From the NCBI GenBank assembly GCA_949130485.1, contig OX422184.1:15226405-15290404 (forward strand): 64,000 nucleotides of DNA. Reading direction: 5' to 3'. Under the pieces are notes generated by a model. The model did not search any database. It was not told the DNA's origin and worked only from the letters and a program-made list of their open reading frames with translations. The position numbers and the translations under genes are program-made. Origin of the DNA: Agelas oroides (lineage: Eukaryota > Porifera > Demospongiae > Agelasida > Agelasidae). Positions 50,021 to 63,900 of the stretch are shown here, one piece after another (position 1 is the stretch's first letter; the number at the start of each line of letters is the position of its first letter).

Positions 50021-52042
50021 TGGGAATGAAGCCTGGGAACACTAGATTAAGCTGTTCTAGAGCCACAATGCACATATCTACAACATCCATCCATTAGATC
50101 AAGAATGCAGTGCTCTATATCACAGAAGGGAAGAAGAACGATGTGTTTCACCACCACCCACAAGATGAAGATGGTGTACTGTGCATACTACATCATCTAC
50201 AACCCAGCCTATTACATCACTCACCTAGTTTCCACCATACTACTGATGCTTCTTGCTCTGGTTGAAAAGCCTTCTGTGTTTGCAATAGAGGAAGGAGATG
50301 CAACTTTGGTATGCAGTAGAAATTATGGCTGAAACCAAAAGTAGGGAATAATTGATTGTAGCATAATTATTGTTCTATAGCTAGCTATTTAACCAAATAT
50401 ACCACTTGAAAAATTAAATAATAATACTATTTTCTGTTAAAATGCAAAGTTTACACATGTGCAACATATAGTAGCTTATAGTTGGATATTTTGAAGTAGC
50501 ACATCTGCTGTGAATTGCGCATTTTGTGTGTATAGCAACAACATGTATCATATGCTTACAACATAGCCGTGAGGTTTGGGCTTACAGCATTACACAACTT
50601 CCGAGGCTCTTGCTCTTGCATTCCAACTTTGACACCTCTCATATTTATTACATTATGACACCACTGTCAGCAAAAGTGGGTTCATGCAGTTTGATACGGA
50701 TATAGGTGTGGCAATGAACAGTACTGTTATCACAAACCTTTACCTTATGGCAGATGCAGACTTGACACTAATTCATGACAATTATTATTTAGCATTTCTT
50801 GATCCATGTAGATTCATGTTCCACTAGAAATCATTTTGCACATATTTCTCATTGCTGATGTCACACTGAGGGCCATCTGGCTAAGAAAGAGGTTCTTCAC
50901 ACATCGAACATTTTTGATCGTAAGTGATAAAATTTTGGATTGTCTCATTTCAACAAATACTCAACAATTACAGAAAACTTGATCAGGGTGTAATTACATA
51001 CTTTGCTTACATAAAAACTGCCCTATATTCATTTCTTTGATGTGTGACCACCAAAGATATCCATGTGGTTATAGGTTGATACGTCAAATTTCTAGCGTAT
51101 CAAATTTAAGATTATCGATTCATTCTTGATTTATGACTATTATAGATACAAAGCCACAACAAATAATACCAAATTCTTATTTTGTACTTGAAGAAGGCAA
51201 AATGATACAAATTGGTTATCAGTAGGCAAAATGAGTGTAGGCAAAACACCTCCCTCAATCCACCCAAGTGATGTGATAACTCTTGTTGCAATCAAGGTTG
51301 TCGATGGTTGTTGCAATTTTTTACACCGGTCAGAGTTTGTGACTATACAATAACTTTCAAGAGTACCAATGTTTATGATTCATATGTCAGAAACAAATTT
51401 AGTGAATAAAAAATTGTGTGAATATCTAGTGGTCTACAAATTATACAGCTGTGTGCATCAGCTAAAAGTGCTTGATCTATAGTGTACATATACTCCATGA
51501 AATACCTATAGCAATACCACCAATTCCTTGACAGTACCGAAAATTCCCCCTATTCATCTTCTATCTTTTAGGCAGTGTTGCTGTTTGTCATGTTTGTGGA
51601 AGCAGTTGTTGTGATTCTACGTCATCAGAACCATATTCGGGTGACTCGTTCTCTTCGGCCGCTCTTCTTTGTTGACTCATACTTGATGAGTGAAACACGC
51701 AGGTACATATTCTTATATGTAGAATATCAATGGGGGAGTGACCAACGGAGATGCTTGACATATACATGAAGTAGTGGCCTTTTTCTTTCCAGAACCATAT
51801 TCTAGCTGGTGACAATTTCATTTCTTTTTTTGTTTCTTCAGAACTCGGCGAAATATTGCCAACTGTCTGAAGGAGATTCTTGATGTACTACTAGTTTTGT
51901 TGTTAATGATGGCCATCTTTGCTGTTATGGGTAAGGTTTGGAAATTGCCATGACTAGGATTTCATTGTAATTGACACATACAGGTAAACTTGCAATAACA
52001 ACTGGGCCTATTTTTGTCGGGAGATGTGGTTCCTTGATTACT

Positions 52043-52372
52043 CATACATACACACATGCACACATAACCGGTATTCATGTACTCACACGTATACATGCAC
52101 GCATGCCACACCACACACACACATGTACACATAATCCAGCACACACATGTATACAAGCATGCATGCACACCACACACACACACGCACACAACACACACAC
52201 ACACAACACACACACACACACACACACACAGACACACACACAGACACACACACAGACACACACATGCACACATAATCATGCACACACACATGTATACATG
52301 CAGACACAGTATACATGCACACATGCATACATGCACACATGCACACACCACACACAGACACACACACATATA
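52043..52372. repeat. CA/CATG-rich microsatellite, copy 2
   Basis: Duplicate of 24995-25300 with different CA counts and an additional ACATGCATACATGCACACATGC unit. Confidence 0.97.
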
Positions 52373-52560
52373 TCCCTGCAAGAACAAAGTTGTTATGTTA
52401 GCAAAATATTTGGTTACTGCAGTTGTGTGAATAAACTTTATAGCCTCCCACAAAATGTTTTACAACCACTACATTCTTTGAATTAGTGTGTAGGAAAGAC
52501 AGTCACACAATTTTAGTAACCACATAATTAGCTAAAACCACAATTTTGCTTTTACAGTGA

Positions 52561-52892
52561 TTAGTAGGCACTACATTAAATCACTTTCTAAGTACTGGAA
52601 GGTAATCTGTATACTGAAAGGTGTGTAGAATGTGTAAATTGTTAAACCCACTGTCTAGTCCTTGCTTGTGTGTGTGTGTGTGTGTGCATGTATGCATGTA
52701 TACACAGACACAGATACACATGCACACAATCATGCGCGCACACATGTATACATGCACACATGCACACACACACACACACAGACACAAGCAAGGACTAGAC
52801 AGTGGGTTTAACAATTTACACATTCTACACACCTTTCAGTATACGGATTACCTTCCAGTACTTAGAAAGTGATTTAATGTAGTGCCTACTAA
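52561..52892. mobile_element. Intact foldback MITE, about 330 bp
   Basis: Nearly perfect arms of about 130 bp (TTAGTAGGCACTACATTAAA… and its inverse ending …AGTGCCTACTAA) around a TG/CA-rich centre that is itself palindromic. Possible TA duplications (GATTA|GTAGG … CCTAC|TAATA) suggest a Tc1/mariner-type MITE. Copy 1 (25560-25829) has lost most of its right arm. Confidence 0.9.
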
Positions 52893-55800
52893 TAACCGAT
52901 TTGTATCATTTTGCCTTCTTGAAGTACACAAATTGTACTGTGGTTATTGTTGTACCTAGGTAGTGGGCCTTAGCTATTTGGAGACAGTCACATATAAGAA
53001 AAGCCATAAAGAGGGAAAGCAAAAGAGATGTCCAAAAGCATCCATTGCCTGTCAATCGGCGCATCCGAGGGATACGTTACAAAAATATCCACCTGAATTT
53101 AGTAGCGCTGTCATTTTTTTCTAAATAATAAAGATGCTATGTCTTCAATCTAGACCCAAATGGACTTCTTGTACCCAGAAAGAACAAATGAGTTGATGTT
53201 ACCCACTACTATCCACAGCTGGGAAATTAAAGGGGCCAAAACCCTATACAGTTGTACATCCCATGATTAAAATGATTACAACTGTGATGTCAAAGCGTAG
53301 TAGGACAAGTATTAGACAAAATTGTAGTACTAGACTGCACAGGAAAGAGGAGATCATCGGACAATAGAAAAAAGTCATCTAAACATAACCACAAATTTGG
53401 ATATTTTGATATGACACTGATCAAAATATCCAAATTTATAATATCCAGATTTGTGGTTATGTTTAGATATCGGAGGACAAACATGCAAGTACCCTACTGA
53501 ACCTGTATTTTATTTTATTGCTTATCCCCAAACACACGCATGCACACACACACACACACACACACACATGCACTCACTGCACTTGCTATAGGTTACTACC
53601 TTTTTTCACAATATGATCCAGATGTAAGAAGAGTATAGTTTGTATTCAGATTGGAGGTTATTATGAAGTTTAATTTGTAATGTAAATATGTATGTAATAG
53701 TATTTCAGCACAGTGGAACAATCATTTGTCAGCCTCTTCATCACTCTGACAACTGCAAAGTAAGTTAATATTTATTGCTTAATGGAGATGCCTCAATGGT
53801 TATATTTCTGTTCTTAACATGAAGCCATCCTGATGTGATGCTGGAATCATACAAACTGAATGGGTGGAGTGCAGTATTTTTTGTCATCTTTCTTGTGATC
53901 ACACTCTACCTTCTTACAAACGTGGTATGTACCTGAGAAAATGCAACTTGCTGCCTGCATGCACTACTTCTAATGGGAATGCGAATCAAGACAATGCTTG
54001 GACATGCATTAAACAAAGGATACAGTATGCTGTTGCACTGTAGCAGTTTGTCATTATGTTCAGCTGACAATAGCATTTTAAGATAGCTAGACATTTAGAG
54101 TAAAGTAAATTTGCTTTGACTATATAGCTGCTTGGTGTGGTATATGGCAACTTCACACATGCCAGCAAAAAAAAGTTCAAGAAGAAGTTCAAGCATCAAA
54201 GGTGAGATCACAGAGCTGTGAGTGTTGGCATTTCAATTCCACCTATTCGTCTTTATTCAGGGAAGCATTGAAGAAAGCATATGACAAACTTACTGAAAAT
54301 CGTGTATTAGACACTGACACTTTCACCAAGTTGATGTTGGAATATAAGCCACTAATGCGTGAGTTAATTAAATAGCAAATATTAAAATAAATAAATAGCA
54401 TTAAAACAAAATGCCAATAGCCATAGGTAGTAGTTTGTATTTTCAAACATTACATTGTATCAGTATTCTGTCCATGTCACAAGATTGGATTACAGATAGA
54501 GAATATTGTACTAACAGTACAAAAGTGGTACTTTGTCATATAGACTTTCTGAAGCTTAGAGTGATGTATCTTATTTCTCACTCACTGAGCAAGCTAGAGG
54601 CCTGTAGACGACATAAACTAGCACAGTTGGCCTGGGTGTGTTACATTCAGAATACCTTAGGAGTTATGGTTTCATCCTACTTAGAAGATAACCTCAGCTT
54701 GTTCTAAACTGCACTGGCTATGTGAAACTAATTAGGTGAAATCTGTAGGAGACAGCAGCAGAGGTGGTAGATATAAGGTGCAGTCATATTTCAAGAGTTC
54801 GAATCACTTGCAACTACTACCAACTAGGTGAAAACTTGAGAAGTTGCTGGTTTTTCCTCTTTCACATGCAAGTATTGTTTTTGCAAATTTACACAGTTCA
54901 TCAGGTAAAAATTTTTGAATCCATGTTTAGCTAAGTGGCAGGTTCTGTGTACCTTCAAAGCTCTAAAAAAGATTGATATCAGAAGAAAAAGAAAATCTAA
55001 GAATGAGAATGGCTCACATCCTACACCTCACGAAGTTGAGATTGATCGACTTACTCCTGAAGAATTCTACCATTTCTACGAAGCACTGGATTTCAAATGG
55101 ATTCCACCAGTATGCAAGAGCTGCTCAGTATGCTGTATCTTGAGCATTTATATTGATTTTTATATTACTTTACCCAGCCAAAGGAAGTGAAGAATGAACT
55201 TTTTCTTGAAAAAATCCAAGACTACCTTTGTAAGTGGTATCCCTTTCTTCCTCTTTGTAAATAGGTGTAGTTGTTATCATCTGCTTTATAAAATACAGCA
55301 ACTGTTGTGAAGTCTCATCCATTCAAGATTTTACTCAGTAAGCTAATTATGTCATTGTATCTGCCCATTGTGTGGGCATAAAAAATACAACTTTTACTTA
55401 TACTTTTACTACTTTTTTGCTACAGCCTTAGTGGTCATGGCCAATGTACTAATTCTATTTGTCTACATTGCTCAAGGTATGTATAAATTTTACTCCTGGC
55501 AATGCATAAGACATAAAAATCTATACAAAAATGTGTTGTGACATATATGTACATTGATCTCCTACGTACAGTGCCAAATGGAAAACAGTGGCATGATGTT
55601 ATATGGTTGTCTTTTCTGTTTGTAACAGGTGGGCTATAGCAGATTACCTTAGAGGTGTGGTTTTGCACCTTACACCAAATGCATGCCTTCTGTTAATAGC
55701 TTACTGCATTGAGGTTGTCTTGAAGATGATTGCCCATGGACTCAAATACTTCACCAGCATCTGGAATTGGTGAGTTTCCGTTATACCATGCGTGAAGCCA

Positions 55801-56541
55801 AGCATTTCTATTACCACTAAGTAGGCAACTGAGATGAACAAACTAATTGCTTTTAAATTAGAAATGTGCAAATAAGAGCAAGTGACAAATGAGTACACTG
55901 TCAGTTGCCCTGGTTTTAGCTTCCAGTGTTCTGACCACTGAACTAAACCCACCAACATTTGCAAAACCCTATACATATGCACTGGAGAAATGGTGTCAAC
56001 AGTCTCATACCTGGTCTTGCACTGTACTGATGGCCCTAAATGGTCCAGTCTCACACCCATGGTAGCCACTCTTATGTGCAATGCCTCAGTCTTACACTCC
56101 TGAATGGTCCACTCTCATACCCATGCTAGCCACTCAGCATACGGTACGCTTCAATCTTACTCTTTATATATGATCCTGAATGACTCATTCCCAACCTTCC
56201 AGTCCCTCAGTGTTTGCTACTTTTGAGTGATTTCCATGCAGGTGTAAAGCTGAGTAGCTGCAGGGTATGAGACAAATCTTAAGTGACTGCTGGGTTTAAA
56301 AATGACAACTCGGGACTGCATGTGGATTTGAGCTGTGTAGTCTTGTATGCTGCTAATCAAATCTATTACAGAGTTTTCGTGATGTTAGACAAGTTATTCG
56401 CTGGCCAGTGAATGTAAATTCCCCCCCCTTCTTTCTCGTCTATATTTCTCACCTTTCTTTCTCAATGACTTTGACCAGGTTAAGGTCTGTCAGGTCTGGA
56501 GCATGTTAAATATCTGAGCCTGCATTTCCCCTCCCCCTCAC

Positions 56542-56572
<31 letters not shown>

Positions 56573-59036
56573 ACACACAACCCAGAAAGTGTGAACAGTA
56601 ACATACTGTTTCTCTTTACAGGATTGACTTGGCAATTATTATCAGTAGTGCAGTGATGCTCTTTCTAGAGATCAACTACTGTGCACTTATATTTTTTCGC
56701 CCTGTCAAACTCACCAGGTACATTTGCACTTCAATCTTAAGAACATCATAATGTCAATTTACAGTCTATTTTTATACCAACAAACTCCTTCATACATCTT
56801 CAGGGTTCTTTGGATAAAGGGAAGATACCGGAAAATCATGAAAGCAGTGGCTTTCTTGATGGGAAAAATTATCAGGTTAGCAATCGACTAAAACAGCATG
56901 AACAGGATGGTGGTATCCAGAATGCTTCAGACTACATGTATATAGTCTTTTGAAGCAGCTACCATTATATACTGTGGTTCTAGCTGGAACTATAGTTTCC
57001 AGTTTGTACAGCAAATTACTAAATTTGCTCTAAACAGATTGTTGTTATCAGTTGAGAAAAGGTATCATTTTCTGATTTGGGATAGTTATAGCTCTTCCGT
57101 ACAGTATATTAGTCAAATCACAGTGCAGGATTTATGACAGTAGCTAAACAAACTGCATGAGTCTGAGAAGATCACCCTTCGACAAGATCTACTTACAAAG
57201 CCATAAATTCCTGAGCGAGCCCCACATAAGCGAGTTGAACGGTGGATTTTTCATATATGTGCATATATATATATAATATACCGTAGTCTCGCGAAAGAGC
57301 GCCCATTGGCGGAGCACCTTACAAGTCTGCCAAAAGGGGGTGGGCGCTCTTTCGAGTGTTTCTGCATAGTAGATCGACCATGTCATGTTTACAGCGACTC
57401 AATGCCCTCGAAGAAAATAATTGGACAAACAATGATGTACAACTGAATCACCAGCGGCTTCGAAGTCGAGTCCTGACGGCACTTAATACTCCGAGTGGCA
57501 TCGTGTCACCGTGAGCATGGTGTAGCTCGTGGTTCGCACCGCATTAACTACGTCCGTCTACGCAAAGATGCCTTGTAGTAACTTTCGGTGAAGTATTACA
57601 CGAAGTTTCTTACATCAGATACGCATAGCGCTTGAGGCTGTGCTCTACGCGAAGCTCGCTCCAGGGTAGCCGCTCATTTGAGTAAACTTTGACCCTATAC
57701 GGGAAATTGGGCCAAAAGTAGTGGGTGGGCACTCTTTCATAAGTGGGTCGTGCGCGCGAAGACAACGAGGAGAGACGCTTGGGAAGAGCAGCTGGAGCGT
57801 GAACGTTTACTGTCCACGGGCAGGAAGTTGTGAAGACAAACCTGGCTACTTACAGAACGCATAAGGCGGCAGAGATATTTTGATTGTCTACGTGGAATGT
57901 ATTTACAATGCGTAGCGATGACGAGGGCAGTGTCGGCGAAGACGGCAAAGAGAGACGCTTGGGAGAAGTAGCCGGAGCGTGAACGTTTACTGTAGAGGGT
58001 TGCATGAATGTTGTGAAGACAAACCTAGCTACTTTTCGATGCATCTCCTATTTGTGTAAGAACTATGCATGACAAGGCAGGCAGTGGGTTGGTATCAATG
58101 TACTTTATGTGTAGAAGGTAAGAAGACTACGCAAAGCCTTTTGAGAGATGTCGCTCGGTGTTGTAAGACCCCACAATAATCGGTGTACATAAGATGGACC
58201 CATAATAGTAGGTATGACACTATCAGGGAGTCACTCTCTATGTAGGGATGGCGCGGACGCGTAATATATGCAAGCAAAAGCCTACGCTAAAGCGCCCAGC
58301 CTTCCTCTTTGACTGCCTTTATGACCAGCAAGACTCATATAAGTTCCCAAAAACCACTCAGAAGACAGCTAAACGCAAAAGTGTGCGGTAGCGAAAGTGC
58401 CATTTTTCGTATTCTTTATTTATGTTCACACTGATGCTTATCACAGCGCGGAGCTCTATGACCACTCAGCGTCTTTATGGCTTCAAATTAAAAAGCTGTT
58501 CATAGCACTGCCCTGCTGCTATATCAGTGGCGTAGGATGCCATTTTCTGATTTTGTACGCATACGTACAAGTAGTCTCGTTCCCAGACCAGAGACCACGG
58601 TCATTGGTCTGGGAGCAAGACAAGCGAAATCGCAAGTTGACTAGCAGGCAGTAAGCACGGCTGGCCCGGTCTCTTCCCGTAGTAGTGGGCAAGGCATCAG
58701 TGGCGGATGTAGGATTTTGAAAAGGGGGGTTCCAGTGTGCACTTAATCGCTATACTTGACGAAGCGTAATAAAGCGCGCGAAGCCGGCGCTCCCGTTGGG
58801 GTCAGGGGGCAAGCCCCTAGAAAATTTGTTACCTTGTGAGATTGTTTCTGGTACCATTTTGGGCTGAAATAGCAAGAGTTGACGACCCAAATCTAGTCAT
58901 TGTGTTTGAAGCCTGTATTTGTTGAGTAGGCCCAGGTCTCGCGGCCGTATGCCTAGCCTAGTTGGTGACCGTGGCCAGGTGCTTCGAGTGCTGGGCTGGG
59001 CTTTAACTAGAATACGCAATTTATCGTTGGTGCTAC

Positions 59037-59895
59037 CGTAGATAATAGAACACTGAAACGGGATTGGAAACGGACAAAAAATTTGCGGGCAAACTCGGTC
59101 AAAACGCCGATGACGTCATGTTGAATCCTCGTTCCGGTGTTTCGGTTAGAAGGCGGTGCCCACTAACAGGTATACGATCGTTTATCTCCCGCGCGGGTCG
59201 TCGAAGTAGAGGTTCTTGTGCATTTACTGATATACCATGGTATCTACAACATTCTGGTAGAAAATTGTACTATGCACAGTTGTGAATTGATTTTTATGGA
59301 ATGTAGAAATGCTAAAATAATAGTTTCGTAGTTTTTTCTGGAAAATAAACAGGGCTACCCAATGATGCAAGCTGTCATAAAGTGTAACCATTAGCAAAGA
59401 ATGTAACTGAGTGGCTTATTTTTTGTGATACAGTACACAGTTTGATGGGAGGTCTTGAAAAGTGTAAATAATGTGAAAACTCCTGTAGTTTTCTAGAGAG
59501 ATCTGTACCCTGGTTTAGGTAAGCTTAAAGTCTGCTGGTTCAATATTAGCAGTACATAGGTCAATGTAATGCTGACAAAACAATAGAGCTGCAGTAATTG
59601 TGTGCACTTTTCTCTAGCTTTCTGAACAGATGCCTCCAGCTCATGCAGAGGACGTATCAATCTGTCTTAGTCGTCTTCAGGCCTGCTGATAATTTTCAGG
59701 ACTCGTGAATATCCCTCCATCGCAATAGCAGTCTGCCAGAAACCACTCGACATTCGGGGAATGAAGAAACGCACATAACAGCCGCTCTCGCACAGTCGTC
59801 TACTGCCAATGCAGTGTGCGTCAGATCACGTGATCACGTGACCGAAACGATGATTCGACGTAAAATTATTGCCGTTTCCAATCTCTATTATCTAT
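59037..59895. mobile_element. hAT-like insertion, duplicate copy
   Basis: Same element as 31700-32558, with GGTGCTAC at 59029-59036 and 59896-59903. Present because the insertion predates the segmental duplication. Confidence 0.82.
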
Positions 59896-60936
59896 GGTGC
59901 TACGCTCTGGTACCGAAGGGAACTGAACGGTGGTTGTGTGTGGAACAGAGCCGTGAGTTGTTTAGCGACATAAGGGGGAGAGGTGGGGCTAGTAATGCTT
60001 GCTTCCACTCGTGAATGAGCCCCTCCCGTAGACAAGCTGTGAATTTTTTGAAATGTGCATTCATTTTGGTGCAGTCAAAGTTGTCCATTCCAAGAGTAGT
60101 GACAAACATGAGTCTAGCCTGACTTTGAGAGTAGCTCTGAACAAAAGCTGGCATAGATTGATTTGAGATACATTGGTGGTTAGGACGCTACCTACAGTGA
60201 GTGTGTAGATGCGTCCATCGAGTGGCAATTTTGGGTTCATGGATATATTAATGAGCCACTAAAACCCTTTTTAAAATTAGGCAAAGCAAGATTGACCTAA
60301 AGCAAACCCTAACCCTGAAACTAGGCGTAACCCTGGTCCTGACTGTAACCCAAGTTTACGTTTTCGTTATAACCTCCGCCGAAAGACTTCACCGCCACCT
60401 TAAAACATGAAGCAAAAATGGAGAGGGGGCGTATTCATTTAGTCTTTTGCGTACGTCATCACGGTTCCTCGCAATGTTGTGCTCGAGGTCCACAGTCAAG
60501 ACGACTGCAGTGACTTTCTGGGAAAAACGGACAGCAGCTTCGCTGAACGAGTGCATGCTGCGGGAACTCAGCGGCGGTTATTGTGCTCATACAAAGCCGA
60601 GAGGCAACTTGCATCGTCAGTAGTGGCAGAGGACGACAACGTTTACGCTCTTACTGCAATTGTGCAACGAAAACATTCAACAAAGTTTGATAGCTAGTGG
60701 GACCGTGAGTGTGCCGCGAGAAGGCAGTGTATCAGTATCAGTAAAAGTCTTTAAGACTACTTCTAAACCTTCAAAAAGCCCTCAACAAGTTGTCAAGAGG
60801 CTGTCAATAAGCCTGCCATCTTGCGGTGACCGACTACAAGTCAACAAGTCTGTGGTGAGCATAGCCTGACTAGTATTAGTGCGCCATAATTAGAAACTGT
60901 TCTGCATGGTTTACTGCTGGCTCCAGTGTCCTTGGG

Positions 60937-63900
60937 TATATGGTTTTATCAGTTAATTGTAAGTCAGGGCTTAAATTGGGGTAAACACCCCAGCCTAGGC
61001 ATAGGCTAGCGGGGTTGAGTCGAAGCCTTGGCCCGTTATCATCATGGAGTCATGGGTGGGTTCTGAGGACTCCCTCAGTGGCAATGTTTCTACCTCTATT
61101 CAGGTGTTTCCTCAGGCTGCTAGTTCTGAAATAGTTGCTGTTAAATGTGGTTCTGCAACTGGTGATCTCTATTTAGAAAAGTTTGAAGGTGCTACTGGCA
61201 GTAAGGGAGGTGTGAAATGCATTCTCTCTCATTCAAATTGGTTTACCCCAGTTTGAGTCACTTGGGAGCAAGGAAAAATCTGGAGATGTTCTATTTATCA
61301 TGGAAACACTCGATTAGGAAACTATCTCCGCTGGCAGATAATGCTAGAGGGCTGTCACCAATCCATTCATCCTCTCGATCTCAATCTCCTGCTCCTATTC
61401 GCGATGGATCCCTCATTCCACCTGTGTCATCCTTACTGACAAACCCTCTGCTTGCTTTTATCAAAGCTTACAGGTTGAGAGGTGATGTAAGTGGTCTACG
61501 CAATGCTCTTCTCTCTGTTGTTGACTCCTCGCTTCTAGTTGATGCTCACAAATCTCTCTGGTAGCATTGCAAGAATGATCTTGAGGAACTTGGTCTCTCA
61601 TTTAAAAACAGAAGAGATTCTGACAAGCGTTCAGTTTCTGATGCCATTCTTGGTGATATTATTGCTTTTGATGCTCTTGATGATGCCTGCAAGCTTCCAG
61701 CTATATTTGTAGAAGCCACAGATCTTCTCTCAATTCCTCCCGTTTTTCTTGATCCGATTGCAAAAAAGCTTTCAGAAAACACTTCCAGCATTGACTGCCT
61801 GACTTCTGTGGTTTCAAAACTTTCAGAAAAGTTCTCTTTACCACCAGCTGACACAAGTCTGCTCTAGATAATCTTTTGGCAACAACAGTCAGACCCAACT
61901 TGAGTCCCTCTCTGAGTGCATTATAACTCTCTCTTCATTACCTTCAACTAGTGCACCGCCAAGCTCTGAGGCTTTCACTGCTGGACATCATCATAGTTCT
62001 TCCTCACAGAAGGCTGGTGCTAGCCAGAGTCACAAGTTGTTGAATCCATCTTCTCGATCTAACAGAATCATTCTTTTTAATTTACCTGAAGCATCCCTGA
62101 TGGAGACTAAATCAGCCATTGATGAGATATCAGAGTATCTTATTGGTAAGAAGGTCAATGTCTGTAATGCAATCCGTCTTGGACGACATAAACCCCCTGG
62201 CAATGATTCAGCTCCTACTAGACCTAGACCCATACTCATCACTCTAGACAGTGATTGGGATAAGAGGTTGCTCTTATCCAAATGTAGAAACCCCAAAGGA
62301 TTCTCTACTTATAAGAGTCTCTTTCTCCGGGTCAATCTCCCTCCTGATCATCCTCAAAGGGCTAATCGTCGCATTATTGAGACTTCACATCATCCCTCCC
62401 AACCACAGGCAGCTGATGAGTCCCACCACTCTGATGCTGAGTCTACAGGTACAACTTCTGGCCCTCCTGTAGCTCATCATGAGCAGTAACACTTCTGAAT
62501 CATTTAAGTTCTGTACATGTAATTGTCGTGGTTGGAAATCTGGTTGTGATTACGTCAATGACCTTTTAAAATCATGTGATTTCTGCTTGATTCAAGAACA
62601 TTGGCTGTTTCAAGATCAGTTCTCCACATTGAATGTTTGTAATGACGTTTACTCTGTTTCTGTTAGCGGAATGTCTGGTGATGAATTGATTCTTGGTAGA
62701 CCATATGGTGGCTGTATGATTTTTTTCACAAATCATTCTCCCACTCAATTTCCTGTCTTAAATCTTGCTCAACATGCTTCTGTGCACTCTTGCTTAAACT
62801 GTTGAACTCCTTCAATCAACAGATTGCCTCCATCCTCATTGACAATGTCTATCTACCCACTAACTATGGTTTAGATGAGTCAACTACCACTTTTCGAGAA
62901 ACTATTGCTGAATTGGAAGGATTTCTTTTAACTCAGATGTATGATCATGTCATCATCACTGGCGATTTTAATGTTGATTTTGCTAAAGTCAGCCCTAATC
63001 ACACTATTCTTGAGTGCTTCATGCAAGCCTTTGATCTCGTTAGGGGTGATATATGTTCTGATATCTCATTCACATACAGACGCGATGATCACCAGTCCTT
63101 TCCTGGGTTGATCATGTTATTTGTTCTTATTTTGAACAATACCAGTAATATGATGTCAATTGATTCTGTTGACAACTTTTCTGATCACCTTCCAGTGTTT
63201 TTCACTCTGAATAGCTCTACACCCTCGACACGCCTTAGGCCTATTTCAATTGGTCAGACAAACTCAACTTCAGATTCCTTATCCCTAAGATCAATTGGAG
63301 CAAAATCACTGAGGATGACATAAGCAATTTTCGGCATCTCCTTCAGCACAACCTTCCCTCACTTTCCAGCTCAGCTCACTCCTGCATTGATCCTCAATGT
63401 TCAGCACACAAGGATATCATTGAGCACTTTTGTAATCAGTTGCTTGTGGCGAACAATCAAGCAGCACATGCCTGTTTTCCCAGAATCCTGACCCACAAAG
63501 CTCGCAGAGTTCCTGGCTGTAACATAATTGATGGTCTCACAACTGACAATGATATCTCCAACATGTTCTCCTCTAAGATCTCTTCGCTACTCAACTCTGA
63601 TCTTGACCAATCAGCTAGGAATAGTTTCCTTGCTGATCTCACTGATTCCATTTCAAGCTCTGACCTGCTAACCTCTTAAATTTCTTCTACTGTTGTATTG
63701 AATGCACTTGATCAACTCAAGAAAGGAAAATCAGATGGTTCAAGTCTATTTTCTGATGCTTTTATATTTGCCAAAGATATTCTCAGCAACCCTTTGAGTC
63801 AACTTTTCACTGCCGTTGTAAGACATGGCTATGTTCCCAAGCTCTTAAGAGATTGTATTCTTCAGCTAATTCCCAAGCCAGGGAAAGACTTGACTTGCTC

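Larger units (their letters stand above)
48460..56875 (+). pseudogene. Second two-pore channel copy (exons 3-19), frameshifted
   Basis: Exons: 48460-48540, 50098-50308, 50812-50919, 51572-51702, 51842-51930, 53592-53623, 53701-53759, 53825-53924, 54128-54201, 54261-54358, 54931-55109, 55178-55229, 55299-55337, 55426-55476, 55640-55769, 56622-56717, 56804-56875. All splice sites are retained. The exon at 50098-50308 is 211 nt against 210 in copy 1: near 50180 GTGTAC is followed by TGTGCA instead of AATCG, a +1 change that closes the original frame. No counterparts of exons 1-2 exist upstream. An ATG at 50105 in the shifted frame would restore S1 onward, so an N-terminally altered protein is possible. 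The remaining exons (20-30) would lie past the window, if present. The other coding differences I noted are missense (for example T to I in the S2 exon). Confidence 0.85.
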
